From NCBI RefSeq assembly GCF_005434975.1, contig NZ_SKCJ01000001.1:1560001-1624000 (forward strand): 64,000 nucleotides of DNA, given 5' to 3'. Below the pieces are notes generated by a model. It was not told the DNA's origin and did not search any database. It saw only the letters and a list, made by a program, of their open reading frames with translations. Of this stretch, positions 50,876 through 59,457 are shown piece after piece (within the stretch, counting starts at the first letter, position 1; each line of letters starts with the position of its first letter). The position numbers and the translations under genes are program-made. Source of the DNA: Parerythrobacter lutipelagi. Its GTDB lineage: Bacteria > Pseudomonadota > Alphaproteobacteria > Sphingomonadales > Sphingomonadaceae.

Positions 50876-51909
50876 AGAATGTCATCCTGGCCGCGCTGGC
50901 TTTTGCTGTTGCGGCGCCCGCTGTGGCCGAGACACCCATCATCATCGCGCATCGCGGGGCGAGCGGCGAGCGGCCCGAGCACACGCTTGCGGCTTACGAG
51001 CTCGCAATCGATCATGGGGCGGATTACATCGAGCCCGATCTGGTCGTGACGAAGGACGGCGCGCTGGTGGCACGGCATGAAAACGAGATTTCGCAAACCA
51101 CCGATGTCGCCAGCCGCGAGGAGTTTTCCAGCCGCCGCCGCTCGAAGGAGATCGACGGCGAGCTGATCAACGGTTTTTTCGCAGAGGACTTCACTCTCGC
51201 CGAATTGCGCACCTTGCGCGCGAAGGAACGCATTCCGGGTATCCGGCCGCTGAACGCGCGGTTCGACGGGCTGTATCAGGTTCCCACGCTGGAAGAGATC
51301 GTCAAGCTGATCCGCGCTAAGGAAGCGCTAACCGGGCGCAAGGTGGGCCTCTATCCCGAACTCAAGCATTCCGATTTCCTGTTGCAGGAAGAAGGAATCG
51401 ATATGGTCGATCTGCTGCTGCTCGAGCTGAAGCGGCTGGGCGTGACGCCGGGCGATCCGGTGTTCATCCAGAGCTTCGAAGTCGGTCCGCTGCAACGGCT
51501 CGACAAGCGGAGCGATTTCAAGCTGGTGCAACTGGTCGGCACCGAGGGCGGCCCGGCGGACGAGCCGGAGATGCGTTATGCCGAAATGATAACCCCTACG
51601 GGCCTCGCTGAAATTGCGACCTATGCCGATGCGATCGGGGTGGATATCCGGCTGATCCTGAACGGAGAGGCAAATGCGACTTCGCTGGTACGAGATGCCC
51701 ATGCCGCCGGATTGAAAGTCCATGCCTGGACATTGCGCAAAGAGAACACTTTTCTGCCGCCCGCGCTGCAATCGGGAACCGATCCTGCCGGTACCGGCTG
51801 CGGTGACATCCAGATGGCTTTCAAGCTGGAAAAAATCGGCGTTGACGGGCTGTTCATGGACGATCCGATCTTTGGCGGTCGGGCTTGTGCCGAAGGCCTG
51901 ATCGAATAG
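50872..51909 (+). CDS. exported glycerophosphodiester phosphodiesterase
   Basis: A 345-aa GlpQ-type enzyme that hydrolyses glycerophosphodiesters to glycerol-3-phosphate and an alcohol. It has a signal peptide (NVILAALAFAVAAPAVAE). Catalytic motifs are IIAHRGASGERPEHTLAAYE and DYIEPDLVVTKDG. The TTG at 50872 is chosen because GGAAG lies eight bases before it and it overlaps the upstream stop (TTGA). An ATG at 50857 has no spaced ribosome binding site. It acts in the periplasm. Confidence 0.9.
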   Translation: MKNVILAALAFAVAAPAVAETPIIIAHRGASGERPEHTLAAYELAIDHGADYIEPDLVVTKDGALVARHENEISQTTDVASREEFSSRRRSKEIDGELINGFFAEDFTLAELRTLRAKERIPGIRPLNARFDGLYQVPTLEEIVKLIRAKEALTGRKVGLYPELKHSDFLLQEEGIDMVDLLLLELKRLGVTPGDPVFIQSFEVGPLQRLDKRSDFKLVQLVGTEGGPADEPEMRYAEMITPTGLAEIATYADAIGVDIRLILNGEANATSLVRDAHAAGLKVHAWTLRKENTFLPPALQSGTDPAGTGCGDIQMAFKLEKIGVDGLFMDDPIFGGRACAEGLIE

Positions 51910-51978
51910 TTCGGCTGGTCTTACAAAACCTTCATCAATTCAGCCTATCGCCGCCAGTGAGTTTACGAAGGGGGCCGC

Positions 51979-52365
51979 ATGATGCGCATTGTTACCATTT
52001 CCGTCCTTGCTGCAACGCTGACCGCTTGCGGGCCGGGCGTGAGTGAACAGAACCTGCCGCAAACGCTCGAAGGTGCGGCCAATTTCATCAACACGGACGG
52101 GCAGGCAATGCTCGCCGGCGAAATGGGCAACGCTCAGGTTAGCGCCGCTGCCGAAGGCGGCGATACGCTGGTGTTGAAGATCGAGAATCTGCCGACCGGT
52201 AATCAGGTGATGGACCCAAATGTCATGCGCAAAATGCTGCGCCCCAGCATCTGCGACAATTCAGGCAATCGCAGCGTGATCGATGCAGGCGGCAAATTCC
52301 GGGTGGAATTCATTTCCAACACCGGCAAGGCTTCACCGCCGGTGACCATTGCGAACTGCAATTAG
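51979..52365 (+). CDS. small hypothetical lipoprotein
   Basis: A 128-aa exported lipoprotein with signal MMRIVTISVLAATLTAC and a lipobox Cys at residue 17. The mature part contains LVLKIENLPTGNQVMDPNVM and two more Cys residues (SICDNSG, IANCN), possibly a disulfide. No family was recognised. It is convergent with ubiG, 7 bases away. Confidence 0.75.
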   Translation: MMRIVTISVLAATLTACGPGVSEQNLPQTLEGAANFINTDGQAMLAGEMGNAQVSAAAEGGDTLVLKIENLPTGNQVMDPNVMRKMLRPSICDNSGNRSVIDAGGKFRVEFISNTGKASPPVTIANCN

Positions 52366-52372
52366 GTCCGGC

Positions 52373-53155
52373 TCAACTGCGCCTGGCGCTCAGTATGTAA
52401 TTCAGGTTTTCATCGTCTGACAGGTGAAGTCCCTTGGCTACGCTGAAGCCGATACCCTTGCGTGCGGTCACCGTCATGCCTGCATCTTCCAGCAAGGCTG
52501 CCAACTCGTCAGGGGTGATGAAATCGTCCCAGTGATGCGTCCCGCGCGGGATTGCGCCAACAGCTTCGGCTGCGCCGATCAGGAGCAATCGGCTGGCAGC
52601 GGTGCGGTTCGGCGTCGAAAGCACCATCAGCCCGCCGGGTGCCAGCCGGTCTGCCAAGGCAGCAACAAAGGCGCGTTTGTCAGCGACGTGCTCGATCACT
52701 TCCATGCTGGTGACCAGATCGAACTGGCCGATGTCGAGGCTGCCGATCTCGCCAGCCATGTAACGGATATCGAGCCCCGCACCCTCTGCATGCGCGGCGG
52801 CAGCTGCCACGTTCTCCGGCGCAGCATCGACCCCGGTGACATCCGCACCGAGCCGCGCAAGCGGTTCGCACAGTAGGCCCGCGCCGCAACCCACGTCGAG
52901 CGCGCTCTTGCCCGCTAGCGGGCGCACGCTTTCAATATCGCCCGCCCAGTGCATGTCGATCGCCTCGCGGACGAATCGCAGCCGGACGGGGTTGAGCTTG
53001 TGAAGCATGGCCGACGAACCCTTCGGATCCCACCATTCCGCCGCCAGCTGGCCGAAATGCGCCGCTTCTTCCGGGCGAATGGTCGTGCCACTTGTCATCG
53101 GCGCATTTGAAGCGCCTGAAGTTTTCGTTTTCGCCGATTCTGTTGCATCACTCAT
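52373..53155 (-). CDS. ubiG: ubiquinone biosynthesis O-methyltransferase UbiG
   Basis: A 260-aa SAM methyltransferase that performs the two O-methylations of ubiquinone synthesis. Motifs are AAHFGQLAAEWWDPKGSSAM, LNPVRLRFVREA and SALDVGCGAGLLCEPLARLG. The post-motifs are SMEVIEHVADKRAFV and LMVLSTPNRT. The first ATG (53155) is chosen; an internal ATG at 53098 has no better site. It is divergent from lysC. Confidence 0.96.
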   Translation of the reverse strand: MSDATESAKTKTSGASNAPMTSGTTIRPEEAAHFGQLAAEWWDPKGSSAMLHKLNPVRLRFVREAIDMHWAGDIESVRPLAGKSALDVGCGAGLLCEPLARLGADVTGVDAAPENVAAAAAHAEGAGLDIRYMAGEIGSLDIGQFDLVTSMEVIEHVADKRAFVAALADRLAPGGLMVLSTPNRTAASRLLLIGAAEAVGAIPRGTHHWDDFITPDELAALLEDAGMTVTARKGIGFSVAKGLHLSDDENLNYILSARRS

Positions 53156-53210
53156 GTGTGCACCCTAACAGCCGCAACAGACCCGCACCAGCGAGACCGG
53201 AGGCAATCCC

Positions 53211-54491
53211 TTGGCGCGTATCGTGATGAAATTCGGCGGCACTTCGATGGCCGGAACCGAGCGCATCCGGCGCGTGGCCAATATCGTCCGCCGCCAGCAG
53301 GCTGCGGGGCATCAGGTGGCCGTGGTTGTCTCTGCAATGGCCGGCGAAACCGACCGGCTGGTCAATTTCTGCCGCGAAGCGCACGCGCTGTACGATCCGG
53401 CAGAATACGATGTCGTTGTTTCCAGCGGCGAGCAAGTGACCAGCGGGCTTCTCGCGCTCACCCTGCAAGGACTGGGCTGCAAGGCGCGCAGCTGGCTTGG
53501 CTGGCAGATGCCGATGCGGACCAGCGACGCGCACGCCAAGGCGCGGATCGAAAGCATGGACGCGCCCGGCATGATTGCAGCGATGGAAGCGGGCGAGGTG
53601 GCTGTGATCCCGGGTTTTCAGGGTGTCACCGACGACGGACGCATAGCGACACTGGGGCGCGGGGGGTCCGACACTTCGGCCGTGGCAGTGGCTGCCGCAA
53701 TCGGTGCCGACCGCTGCGACATCTACACCGATGTCGACGGGGTCTACACCACCGACCCGCGGATTGTGGCGAAGGCGCGCAAGCTGAAAGCCGTGACTTA
53801 CGAGGAAATGCTCGAACTTGCGAGCGTGGGCGCGAAGGTCTTGCAAACCCGCTCTGTCGGGCTCGCGATGAAAGAGGGCGTACGGGTCCAGGTCCTGTCC
53901 AGCTTCATCGACGATGACGCGACACCTGCCGACGAATTACCTGGAACCCTGATCGTCTCCGAAGAGGAGATGGACCGCATTTTGGAGGAAGGCGACATGG
54001 AACGCCAGCACGTGACCGGCATAGCGCATGACAAGAACGAGGCGAAGATCATCCTCACCCGCGTGCCCGACAAGCCGGGTGCGGTGGCGCATATTTTCGA
54101 ACCCCTCGCCGCAGCCTCGATCAATGTCGATATGATCATCCAGAACGTTGGCCGCGACAAGGGCGAGACCGACGTAACCTTCACTGTCCCGCAAACCGAT
54201 CTCGCGCGCGCGCAGGCGTTGCTGGAAGACAAGCGCGGAGAAATCGGTTTCAATCGCATCATTACCGACAGCAGCATTGCGAAGATCAGCGTCGTCGGTG
54301 TCGGCATGAAGAGCCACGCGGGCGTCGCCAGCAGCATGTTCCGCGCGCTGTCCGATCGCGGCATCAACATCCAGGCGATCTCGACCTCGGAAATCAAGAT
54401 CAGCGTCATGATCGACGAGGACGAAACCGAACTGGCCGTGCGCGTGCTGCACACCGCCTATGGGCTGGATGCTGCCGACGAAGCGGCTTGA
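53211..54491 (+). CDS. lysC: aspartate kinase
   Basis: A 426-aa enzyme that phosphorylates aspartate in lysine, threonine and methionine synthesis. The N-terminal motif is VMKFGGTSMAGTERI. ATP-site elements are SSGEQVTSGLLAL and GRGGSDTSAVAVAAA. Two ACT domains occupy the C-terminal third and bind feedback inhibitors. The TTG start at 53211 has GGAGG seven bases upstream, which decides it. It is divergent from ubiG, and a hairpin follows the stop. Confidence 0.97.
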   Translation: MARIVMKFGGTSMAGTERIRRVANIVRRQQAAGHQVAVVVSAMAGETDRLVNFCREAHALYDPAEYDVVVSSGEQVTSGLLALTLQGLGCKARSWLGWQMPMRTSDAHAKARIESMDAPGMIAAMEAGEVAVIPGFQGVTDDGRIATLGRGGSDTSAVAVAAAIGADRCDIYTDVDGVYTTDPRIVAKARKLKAVTYEEMLELASVGAKVLQTRSVGLAMKEGVRVQVLSSFIDDDATPADELPGTLIVSEEEMDRILEEGDMERQHVTGIAHDKNEAKIILTRVPDKPGAVAHIFEPLAAASINVDMIIQNVGRDKGETDVTFTVPQTDLARAQALLEDKRGEIGFNRIITDSSIAKISVVGVGMKSHAGVASSMFRALSDRGINIQAISTSEIKISVMIDEDETELAVRVLHTAYGLDAADEAA

Positions 54492-54510
54492 GTCGATAAT
54501 CCCCTGATGC

Positions 54511-54546
54511 AAGCCCCCGGGCGACGGATCGTCGTCCGGGGGCTCT
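54511..54546. terminator. terminator-like hairpin after lysC
   Basis: AGCCCCCGG..CCGGGGGCT with further pairing inside, located between convergent lysC and the repeat-protein gene. T runs are lacking, so it is a weak terminator candidate. Confidence 0.55.
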
Positions 54547-54590
54547 GCAGGGTTGGTTGCCGCAGGGTAGGTCGGCAACCAGGGAGGTGC

Positions 54591-55469
54591 TTACTGTGCG
54601 GTGTCTTCGCGTCCATCGACCGGCTGGTCTTCGGTCGGCTGCGTGCCGCCCGATGCAGAGCCCGAGCCGGCGAACAGCGCGTTGCCGCTGGCGGTCAGGT
54701 CTCCGGCGGGCATGAAGAACTCGCCATTGCGGTTTTCGACCAGCACCTGCTGGATGCGGCCACGATTGTTCGTGATGACCTGGCGCACGCGTCCGAGCTG
54801 TTCGCCGTTCGGCGCAATCACCGGCATGCCGGGCGAAATGGCGGTCATGCCCTGACCGGCTGCTGCTACGCTGCCCGCTGCGGCAAGGGTCGATCCGGCG
54901 AGATTGACGGAGCCATTGCCCGAGCCCGAAGCCGAGCCTTCACCGCTCGCTGATCCCATACCGCCGACGGTGTTCGTCGCAGCGCCGGGAGCCTGGCGAG
55001 CCTGCTGAACGAGTGGGGCGGCAAGGTTACGTGCTTGACCAACCGTCTGCTGCGCAGCGCGGCGCGCGGCATCGGTGCCGATAAGCTGTGATTCGGCGTT
55101 GCCGTTGCCTGAAGCCGAGCCCTCGCCGGTTGCAGAACCGCCAACGGCACCGATGGGCGTAGTAGCGAGCTGAGTTACACTGGTGGTGACATTGCCGTCA
55201 GCGCTACGGTTCGCTTCCACGCGGCCCGAGCGGCGGTCAACCGACTGGCTGCCTTCAGTGCGGGCGCTTCCGCGAACGGCGCTGTTGGTGGTGGATCGGA
55301 TCGTTGAAGTGGTGCCGCGGACGGTCGGGGCAACATCGCTGACCGAGCCGACGGTTCCGCCGATTGTGCCGCCAAGGCCCCCGCCGCCGAGTAGCTGGGC
55401 GTGGGCCGGAGCGGAAAAGGCTGCGCTCGCCAAGGTCAGAGCGGTTGCTGCAATCAGGGTCTTCTTCAT
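54591..55469 (-). CDS. secreted Gly/Ser-rich repeat protein with a PRC-barrel-like end
   Basis: A 292-aa exported protein. The signal peptide ends SAPAHAQ. It has a low-complexity body with two copies of a Gly/Ser/Ala/Asn element, GSATGEGSASGNGNAES and GSASGEGSASGSGNGSV. The C-terminal part, SPGMPVIAPNGEQLGRVRQV and EFFMPAGDLTASGNAL, resembles a PRC-barrel. The start at 55469 is chosen for the signal peptide. Its upstream region has the same promoter motif as the ECF sigma and S8 peptidase genes. It may be a cell-surface or matrix protein. Confidence 0.75.
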   Translation of the reverse strand: MKKTLIAATALTLASAAFSAPAHAQLLGGGGLGGTIGGTVGSVSDVAPTVRGTTSTIRSTTNSAVRGSARTEGSQSVDRRSGRVEANRSADGNVTTSVTQLATTPIGAVGGSATGEGSASGNGNAESQLIGTDAARRAAQQTVGQARNLAAPLVQQARQAPGAATNTVGGMGSASGEGSASGSGNGSVNLAGSTLAAAGSVAAAGQGMTAISPGMPVIAPNGEQLGRVRQVITNNRGRIQQVLVENRNGEFFMPAGDLTASGNALFAGSGSASGGTQPTEDQPVDGREDTAQ

Positions 55470-55526
55470 GGCTTGTCCTTTCGTCATTCTTTCGCAGGAG
55501 CGGGTTCTCGTCCTGTTCGAGAAGAC

Positions 55527-55554
55527 AACGGATGCCGGTTTGCGTTTAATCCAT
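55527..55554 (-). promoter_or_regulatory. predicted ECF promoter of the repeat-protein gene
   Basis: On the minus strand ATGGATTAAACG - 12 bases - CGTT, about 58 bases upstream of the start codon. The same -35, spacing and -10 occur in front of the sigma and S8 peptidase genes. Confidence 0.72.
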
Positions 55555-55583
55555 CAGACTGGAAAATTTTTCCATTTTTCGTT

Positions 55584-56825
55584 TTAGCGCGCGACACACC
55601 GTTCACACACGAGGCCGCGTCCGTACGTGGAATCAGGACCTTTGGCTCCGAGATCGCGTGCTTCGCGGTCGAGTTTGCTGCGCCAATTCCCCGCACCATG
55701 CGCTGCGATGCGGGCGGTCACCAGCGGTGCCGCATAGGAAGTGCCGCGCAGCTTGATCCGCTTTCCACGCGCGTCGAGACCGTGGAAATCCGCGCCGGGG
55801 GCGGCGTAGTCGAGATGCAGCGCACGGCCTGCTTCGATCAGCGCGCGGTTGCGCCGGTCGACAGCGGTCACCGCGATCACCCCGTCATACGACGCAGGAA
55901 AAGCGGGCGGGGCGGCGGGACCATCGTTACCGACGGCAGCGACCACCGTAGCTCCGCGACGTTGAGCTGCACGAATCGCCCCTTCGAGAACCGGGTTGCG
56001 CGGCCCGACCAGGCTGATCGTCACGACCTTGCTTCCCCGCCCCACCGTCCAGCCGAGCGCCTTGGCAATGGCGAGTGCATTTCCGCCCGCCGGATCGTTG
56101 CCGTATACATCGGCGGCATAAATCGTGCGCACGCCCGCCTCGCGCAGCAGGCCTGCAACGGCGGTTCCATGGTTGCTGGCCATTGGTGCGCCGTTCGCGA
56201 AGCCCTTGCGGTCGGTAACTGGTACTGCGCTGCTCGGTCCGCCGTCGATGACGCCCACCGGGGTAGAGATAGAGGCTGTTCCCTGCATCGATATTGCCAG
56301 TGTGGCGGAGGCCGCTCCGGCCTGGAAATAGAGGTGGTCTGGGGTGATGCTGGCATCGGGCGCGAGGCTCGAGACGACGGCCTGCGCGTCAGCGAGGTTG
56401 AGCCCTTCAGGCGTGCTCAGGCGGGTCACACTGAGCGACAGATCTTCAATCCGTTCGGTTCCGAGCACACGAAAGCCCGCGCGCTCGAGCGTTGCTTGCT
56501 GGCCATCAGTCAAGGCCATGGCGAGCAATTCACCGCGCCGCGCCGGTGCGCCTGAGGTATCTTGTTCGATCCGGTCGGCATTGCGGCGGACCAGTCGGTC
56601 GATATCGCGCAACCTCTCCCGCGCGAGCTGGTCGACCAGGCGCTGCGTCCTGCGGTCCAGTGCGCCGACTTCGCGGGTGGTCGTCTCAAGCGCGCCACCC
56701 ACTGTCGGCCCCACCGGCGGCAGGTTGACCTGTGGCAGCGCGCCCAGTTGCGCCATCGCACCTGAAGGCAGCAGCGCAAACGCTGCCACCAAAGGCATGA
56801 CCAGTCGTGCAAATCTCCACCACAT
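55584..56825 (-). CDS. exported S8 (subtilisin-like) serine peptidase
   Basis: A 413-aa secreted protease. The signal peptide ends LLPSGAMAQ. A propeptide-like region (about 40-180) follows. The catalytic triad is Asp194 in GVIDGGPSS, His219 in SNHGTAVAGL and Ser363 in RGTSYAAP; the oxyanion Asn is N300 in AAVGNDGP. The Asp motif is GVIDGG where many have a D-T/S-G. The start at 56825 follows GAAGGA. It is divergent from the ECF sigma gene across a palindromic double promoter. It may process envelope proteins. Confidence 0.9.
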   Translation of the reverse strand: MWWRFARLVMPLVAAFALLPSGAMAQLGALPQVNLPPVGPTVGGALETTTREVGALDRRTQRLVDQLARERLRDIDRLVRRNADRIEQDTSGAPARRGELLAMALTDGQQATLERAGFRVLGTERIEDLSLSVTRLSTPEGLNLADAQAVVSSLAPDASITPDHLYFQAGAASATLAISMQGTASISTPVGVIDGGPSSAVPVTDRKGFANGAPMASNHGTAVAGLLREAGVRTIYAADVYGNDPAGGNALAIAKALGWTVGRGSKVVTISLVGPRNPVLEGAIRAAQRRGATVVAAVGNDGPAAPPAFPASYDGVIAVTAVDRRNRALIEAGRALHLDYAAPGADFHGLDARGKRIKLRGTSYAAPLVTARIAAHGAGNWRSKLDREARDLGAKGPDSTYGRGLVCERCVAR

Positions 56826-56856
56826 TGTTTTGTCCTTCGCAGATTTCGCATTAAGC

Positions 56857-56884
56857 ATGGATTAAACGCATGAGCTCGTACGTT
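56857..56884 (+). promoter_or_regulatory. predicted ECF promoter of the sigma operon
   Basis: ATGGATTAAACG (56857-56868), a 12-base spacer, then CGTT (56881-56884). It reads towards the sigma gene 47 bases away. Its -35 element overlaps the -10 of the divergent promoter. Confidence 0.72.
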
Positions 56885-56892
56885 TAATCCAT
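56865..56892 (-). promoter_or_regulatory. predicted ECF promoter of the S8 peptidase
   Basis: The minus-strand copy of ATGGATTAAACG - 12 bases - CGTT. With the plus-strand copy it forms a perfect palindrome with 12-bp arms (56857-56868 and 56881-56892). It reads towards the peptidase start at 56825. Confidence 0.72.
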
Positions 56893-56930
56893 GAAAGGCA
56901 AGGACACTGAGCACGGGTTTCGAACGCGAT

Positions 56931-57395
56931 ATGCTGGACCTGCTGCCCCGTTTGCGACGCTTCGCGACCGGGCTGACCGGCCACGCGAGCGATGCCGATG
57001 ATCTTTGCCAGATGACCGTCGAACGGGCGCTGACGAGCCAGGATAAGTGGCAGCAAGGCACCCGGCTCGACAGCTGGATGTATCGCATCATGCGCAATTT
57101 ATGGATCGATGAAACCCGCGCGCGCGGCCGCCGCTCGCAAACCTTCCTGGCTGAAGAGGCCGGTGCGGGACAAGGCGGCATGGGCGCGCAGGAAGCAGTG
57201 GTCGAATTGAATCACATCGATCGCGCGATGCAGCGCCTGCCCGAAGACCAGCGCGAAGCCGTCTTGCTCGTGATGGTTGAAGGCTACGCCTACAAGGAAG
57301 CTGCCGAAATCGTCGGCTGCCCGGTCGGCACAATGAATTCGCGGCTCGTGCGGGGGCGCGATGCATTAATGGAACTCCTGGGAGAAGCGGCATGA
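56931..57395 (+). CDS. ECF-type RNA polymerase sigma factor
   Basis: A 154-aa extracytoplasmic-function sigma factor with only regions 2 and 4. Region 2 includes LLPRLRRFATGLTGHASDAD and DLCQMTVERALTSQ, then LDSWMYRIMRNLWIDETRAR. Region 4 has LPEDQREAVLLVMVEGYAYK and EAAEIVGCPVGTMNSRLVRG, the DNA-binding HTH for the -35 element. Its stop overlaps the next gene (ATGA). It probably activates its own operon, the S8 peptidase and the repeat-protein gene. Confidence 0.92.
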   Translation: MLDLLPRLRRFATGLTGHASDADDLCQMTVERALTSQDKWQQGTRLDSWMYRIMRNLWIDETRARGRRSQTFLAEEAGAGQGGMGAQEAVVELNHIDRAMQRLPEDQREAVLLVMVEGYAYKEAAEIVGCPVGTMNSRLVRGRDALMELLGEAA

Positions 57396-58156
57396 CCGTA
57401 ACCCGTGAAGAACTGGCGGCCTTTGCCGACGGCGAACTGGAAGCGGCGGAACACGCCCGTGTCTCGAAAGCGCTCGCGGCCGATCCCGATCTGCGCCACC
57501 AGCTGGAAGTGCATCGGCAACTGAAGACCGTCCTTGCGGCGCATTACGATCCCATCCTCGAACAGCATGTGCCCGAGACGCTGATCGAAGCCGTACGTCG
57601 CACGGCGCCAGCGCCGGACGAAACCGAGATGACCGAGCCGGAGACGGCAGAAGTGGTCAGCTTCGCTGAAGCCAGGGCCGCACGCGACGAGCAGATCGAA
57701 GGGTTGGAAGCGAAACGCCGCCTGCCGCGCTGGAGCTACATCGCCGGGCCGGCACTCGCCGCGTCGCTGGTTGCGGTCGCGGTGTTTTCCTTGCGCGGCG
57801 GACCGGAATCTCCGGCGACGGGCGACTATGCCGATGCGCAGCTGGCCTCAGTGCTGAACGACCAACTCGTTGCAGAGCAGGGGCAGACTGCAAATACGCG
57901 CATTCTGCTCAGCTTCCGCGACAAAGGCGATCGCTTCTGCCGTGCCTTCAGCGGTGAGAGTGCGGGAATTGCGTGTCGCGACAACAGCGGCTGGCAATTG
58001 CAGCGCATCGGTGCAAGCGGCGAGGCGCAGTCAACCGACTACCGTCAGGCGGGCGCATCGGACGCAAACCTACTCGAAGCGGCACAGGGGATGGCGAAGG
58101 GCGCAGCGCTTGATGCTGAAGCCGAAGCTGCCGCCAAGGAAGCGGGCTGGCGCTAG
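57392..58156 (+). CDS. anti-sigma factor (membrane-anchored)
   Basis: A 254-aa protein. The N-terminal anti-sigma-like domain begins TVTREELAAFADGELEAAEH. A single membrane segment lies at about 115-134 (YIAGPALAASLVAVAVFSL). The C-terminal outer domain has two Cys residues (RFCRAFSGESAGIACRD), possible redox sensors. No HxxxCxxC zinc motif is seen. It overlaps the sigma gene by four bases and should hold the sigma factor at the membrane. Confidence 0.88.
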   Translation: MTVTREELAAFADGELEAAEHARVSKALAADPDLRHQLEVHRQLKTVLAAHYDPILEQHVPETLIEAVRRTAPAPDETEMTEPETAEVVSFAEARAARDEQIEGLEAKRRLPRWSYIAGPALAASLVAVAVFSLRGGPESPATGDYADAQLASVLNDQLVAEQGQTANTRILLSFRDKGDRFCRAFSGESAGIACRDNSGWQLQRIGASGEAQSTDYRQAGASDANLLEAAQGMAKGAALDAEAEAAAKEAGWR

Positions 58157-58200
58157 TCGCGCGCTGCGGTTTCACTTGGCAGATGTGTACAACACAAAAA

Positions 58201-58228
58201 GAAAGGGCCGGATCGCTCCGGCCCTTTC
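58201..58228. terminator. bidirectional terminator
   Basis: GAAAGGGCCGGA-tcgc-TCCGGCCCTTTC, a perfect 12-bp stem with A/T-rich ends on both sides. It lies between the convergent anti-sigma and secreted-protein genes. Confidence 0.85.
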
Positions 58229-58255
58229 TCTCATTGGCGGCTTTCTTGCGAGCGT

Positions 58256-58603
58256 TTACTGCCCGATGCTGACGGTTCCGTCGCGATAGCCCTTCTTGGC
58301 CATGTCGTGAATGTAGTCGAGCCGTTCATGGCGCAGTTCGTGACCGTATTCTTCCCATGCATCGCGGCGGTCTTCGAGATCGCTTGCGCGACGCAGGTCG
58401 CTGGTAAGTTCCTTCTGGGCTTCCAGCACATCGCTGCGGTAGTCGAACCAGCGGTTGTTCTCGATTCCTGCAATCGGGCGAGTCAGGATCTTTCCTTCTT
58501 CGGCGCGGGCAAGCTGTTCCTCATAGAGCATGCCGACGCTGGCGGCAGCGCTGGCGGAAATTACGAGTGCACTTAGTGCGGCGGCGAGGGTAAGCTTGTT
58601 CAT
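58256..58603 (-). CDS. small exported hypothetical protein
   Basis: A 115-aa protein with a signal peptide (LTLAAALSALVISASAAA) and a charged helical mature part, for example VLEAQKELTSDLRRASDLED and AWEEYGHELRHERLDYIHDM. The start at 58603 follows AAGGAG. No family was recognised. The heptad-like charge pattern suggests a helical periplasmic protein. Confidence 0.78.
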   Translation of the reverse strand: MNKLTLAAALSALVISASAAASVGMLYEEQLARAEEGKILTRPIAGIENNRWFDYRSDVLEAQKELTSDLRRASDLEDRRDAWEEYGHELRHERLDYIHDMAKKGYRDGTVSIGQ

Positions 58604-58748
58604 CGGTCGTCTCCTTGATCTATCGGGCAACATCCGTTGCGGCCCGTTCAAGGAAACAACGAGCGGCGGCGCAGATTCCATCCGTCGCCGCCGCGAAATA
58701 ATTTCCGTCTGCCGTGATTGTGTTGTTTGGCGGCGGATCGCTCGCACC

Positions 58749-59297
58749 TCACATCGCGGGCCAGCCGAACAGCCAGACGTTCATCAACCGGCCCGGGAGG
58801 GCAAACGCCACAATCCCCGGAATGGTCAGCGCGCCGAAGAACAGTCCGAGGATTTCTTTCTTGTGCGTCGCAATGTCACCGCGGCGCGCAGAGGCGATCA
58901 CCTTGTAGGAACTCCACAGGGTCAGCGGCACGAAGATATGGATGAAGCTGAAGCTGCCGCTGGTCTTGATGAAGATAGCCGATGCTGCGGTGGTTACCAT
59001 CAGGCCGATCCAGAGTTTGCCGAGCTGCTTGTGCCGCTTGCCGCCCTTGCGGGTCAGCAGCAGGAATGCACCGAGCGGTATGGCCGGCAGGACGGTCGCG
59101 ACGTGGATGACAATCGCCAGCTCGCGGACATTCGGATGCGCCGGGGCAAAACCGAGCAGGCCGCGGCCAATCGCCAACAGGGCCAGCGTCGTCAAAAGCC
59201 CGCCGATAAGCGCCACGCCGATGCGTGTGACGGGTCCGATGTCGAAGCCGCCTGTGTTTTTGCGCGTTGCGGCGAGGGGCAGTGTAGCTGTGGTCAT
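58749..59297 (-). CDS. DUF2306 membrane protein
   Basis: A 182-aa membrane protein with four to five segments. It has VIHVATVLPAIPLGAFLLLT, then RKGGKRHKQLGKLWIGLMVT, FSFIHIFVPLTLWSSYKVIA and RGDIATHKKEILGLFFGALT, the DUF2306 pattern with conserved His residues. The start at 59297 follows GGAGAT. It is divergent from a membrane LytTR regulator that may control it. Confidence 0.85.
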   Translation of the reverse strand: MTTATLPLAATRKNTGGFDIGPVTRIGVALIGGLLTTLALLAIGRGLLGFAPAHPNVRELAIVIHVATVLPAIPLGAFLLLTRKGGKRHKQLGKLWIGLMVTTAASAIFIKTSGSFSFIHIFVPLTLWSSYKVIASARRGDIATHKKEILGLFFGALTIPGIVAFALPGRLMNVWLFGWPAM

Positions 59298-59457
59298 GGC
59301 TGATCTCCGTGTTTGTTCCGTTGGATTGCAAACTGCCGCATGCCGGCTCGCGCGCAATCGCCGATCAGCGGACGGGACCGGTCATTCGCGAAATGCGCGG
59401 ATTTGAAGGCCGTGGTCACTTTACGAAGCGCGAACGGGCGCTAGTTTCGCGCAAGAT

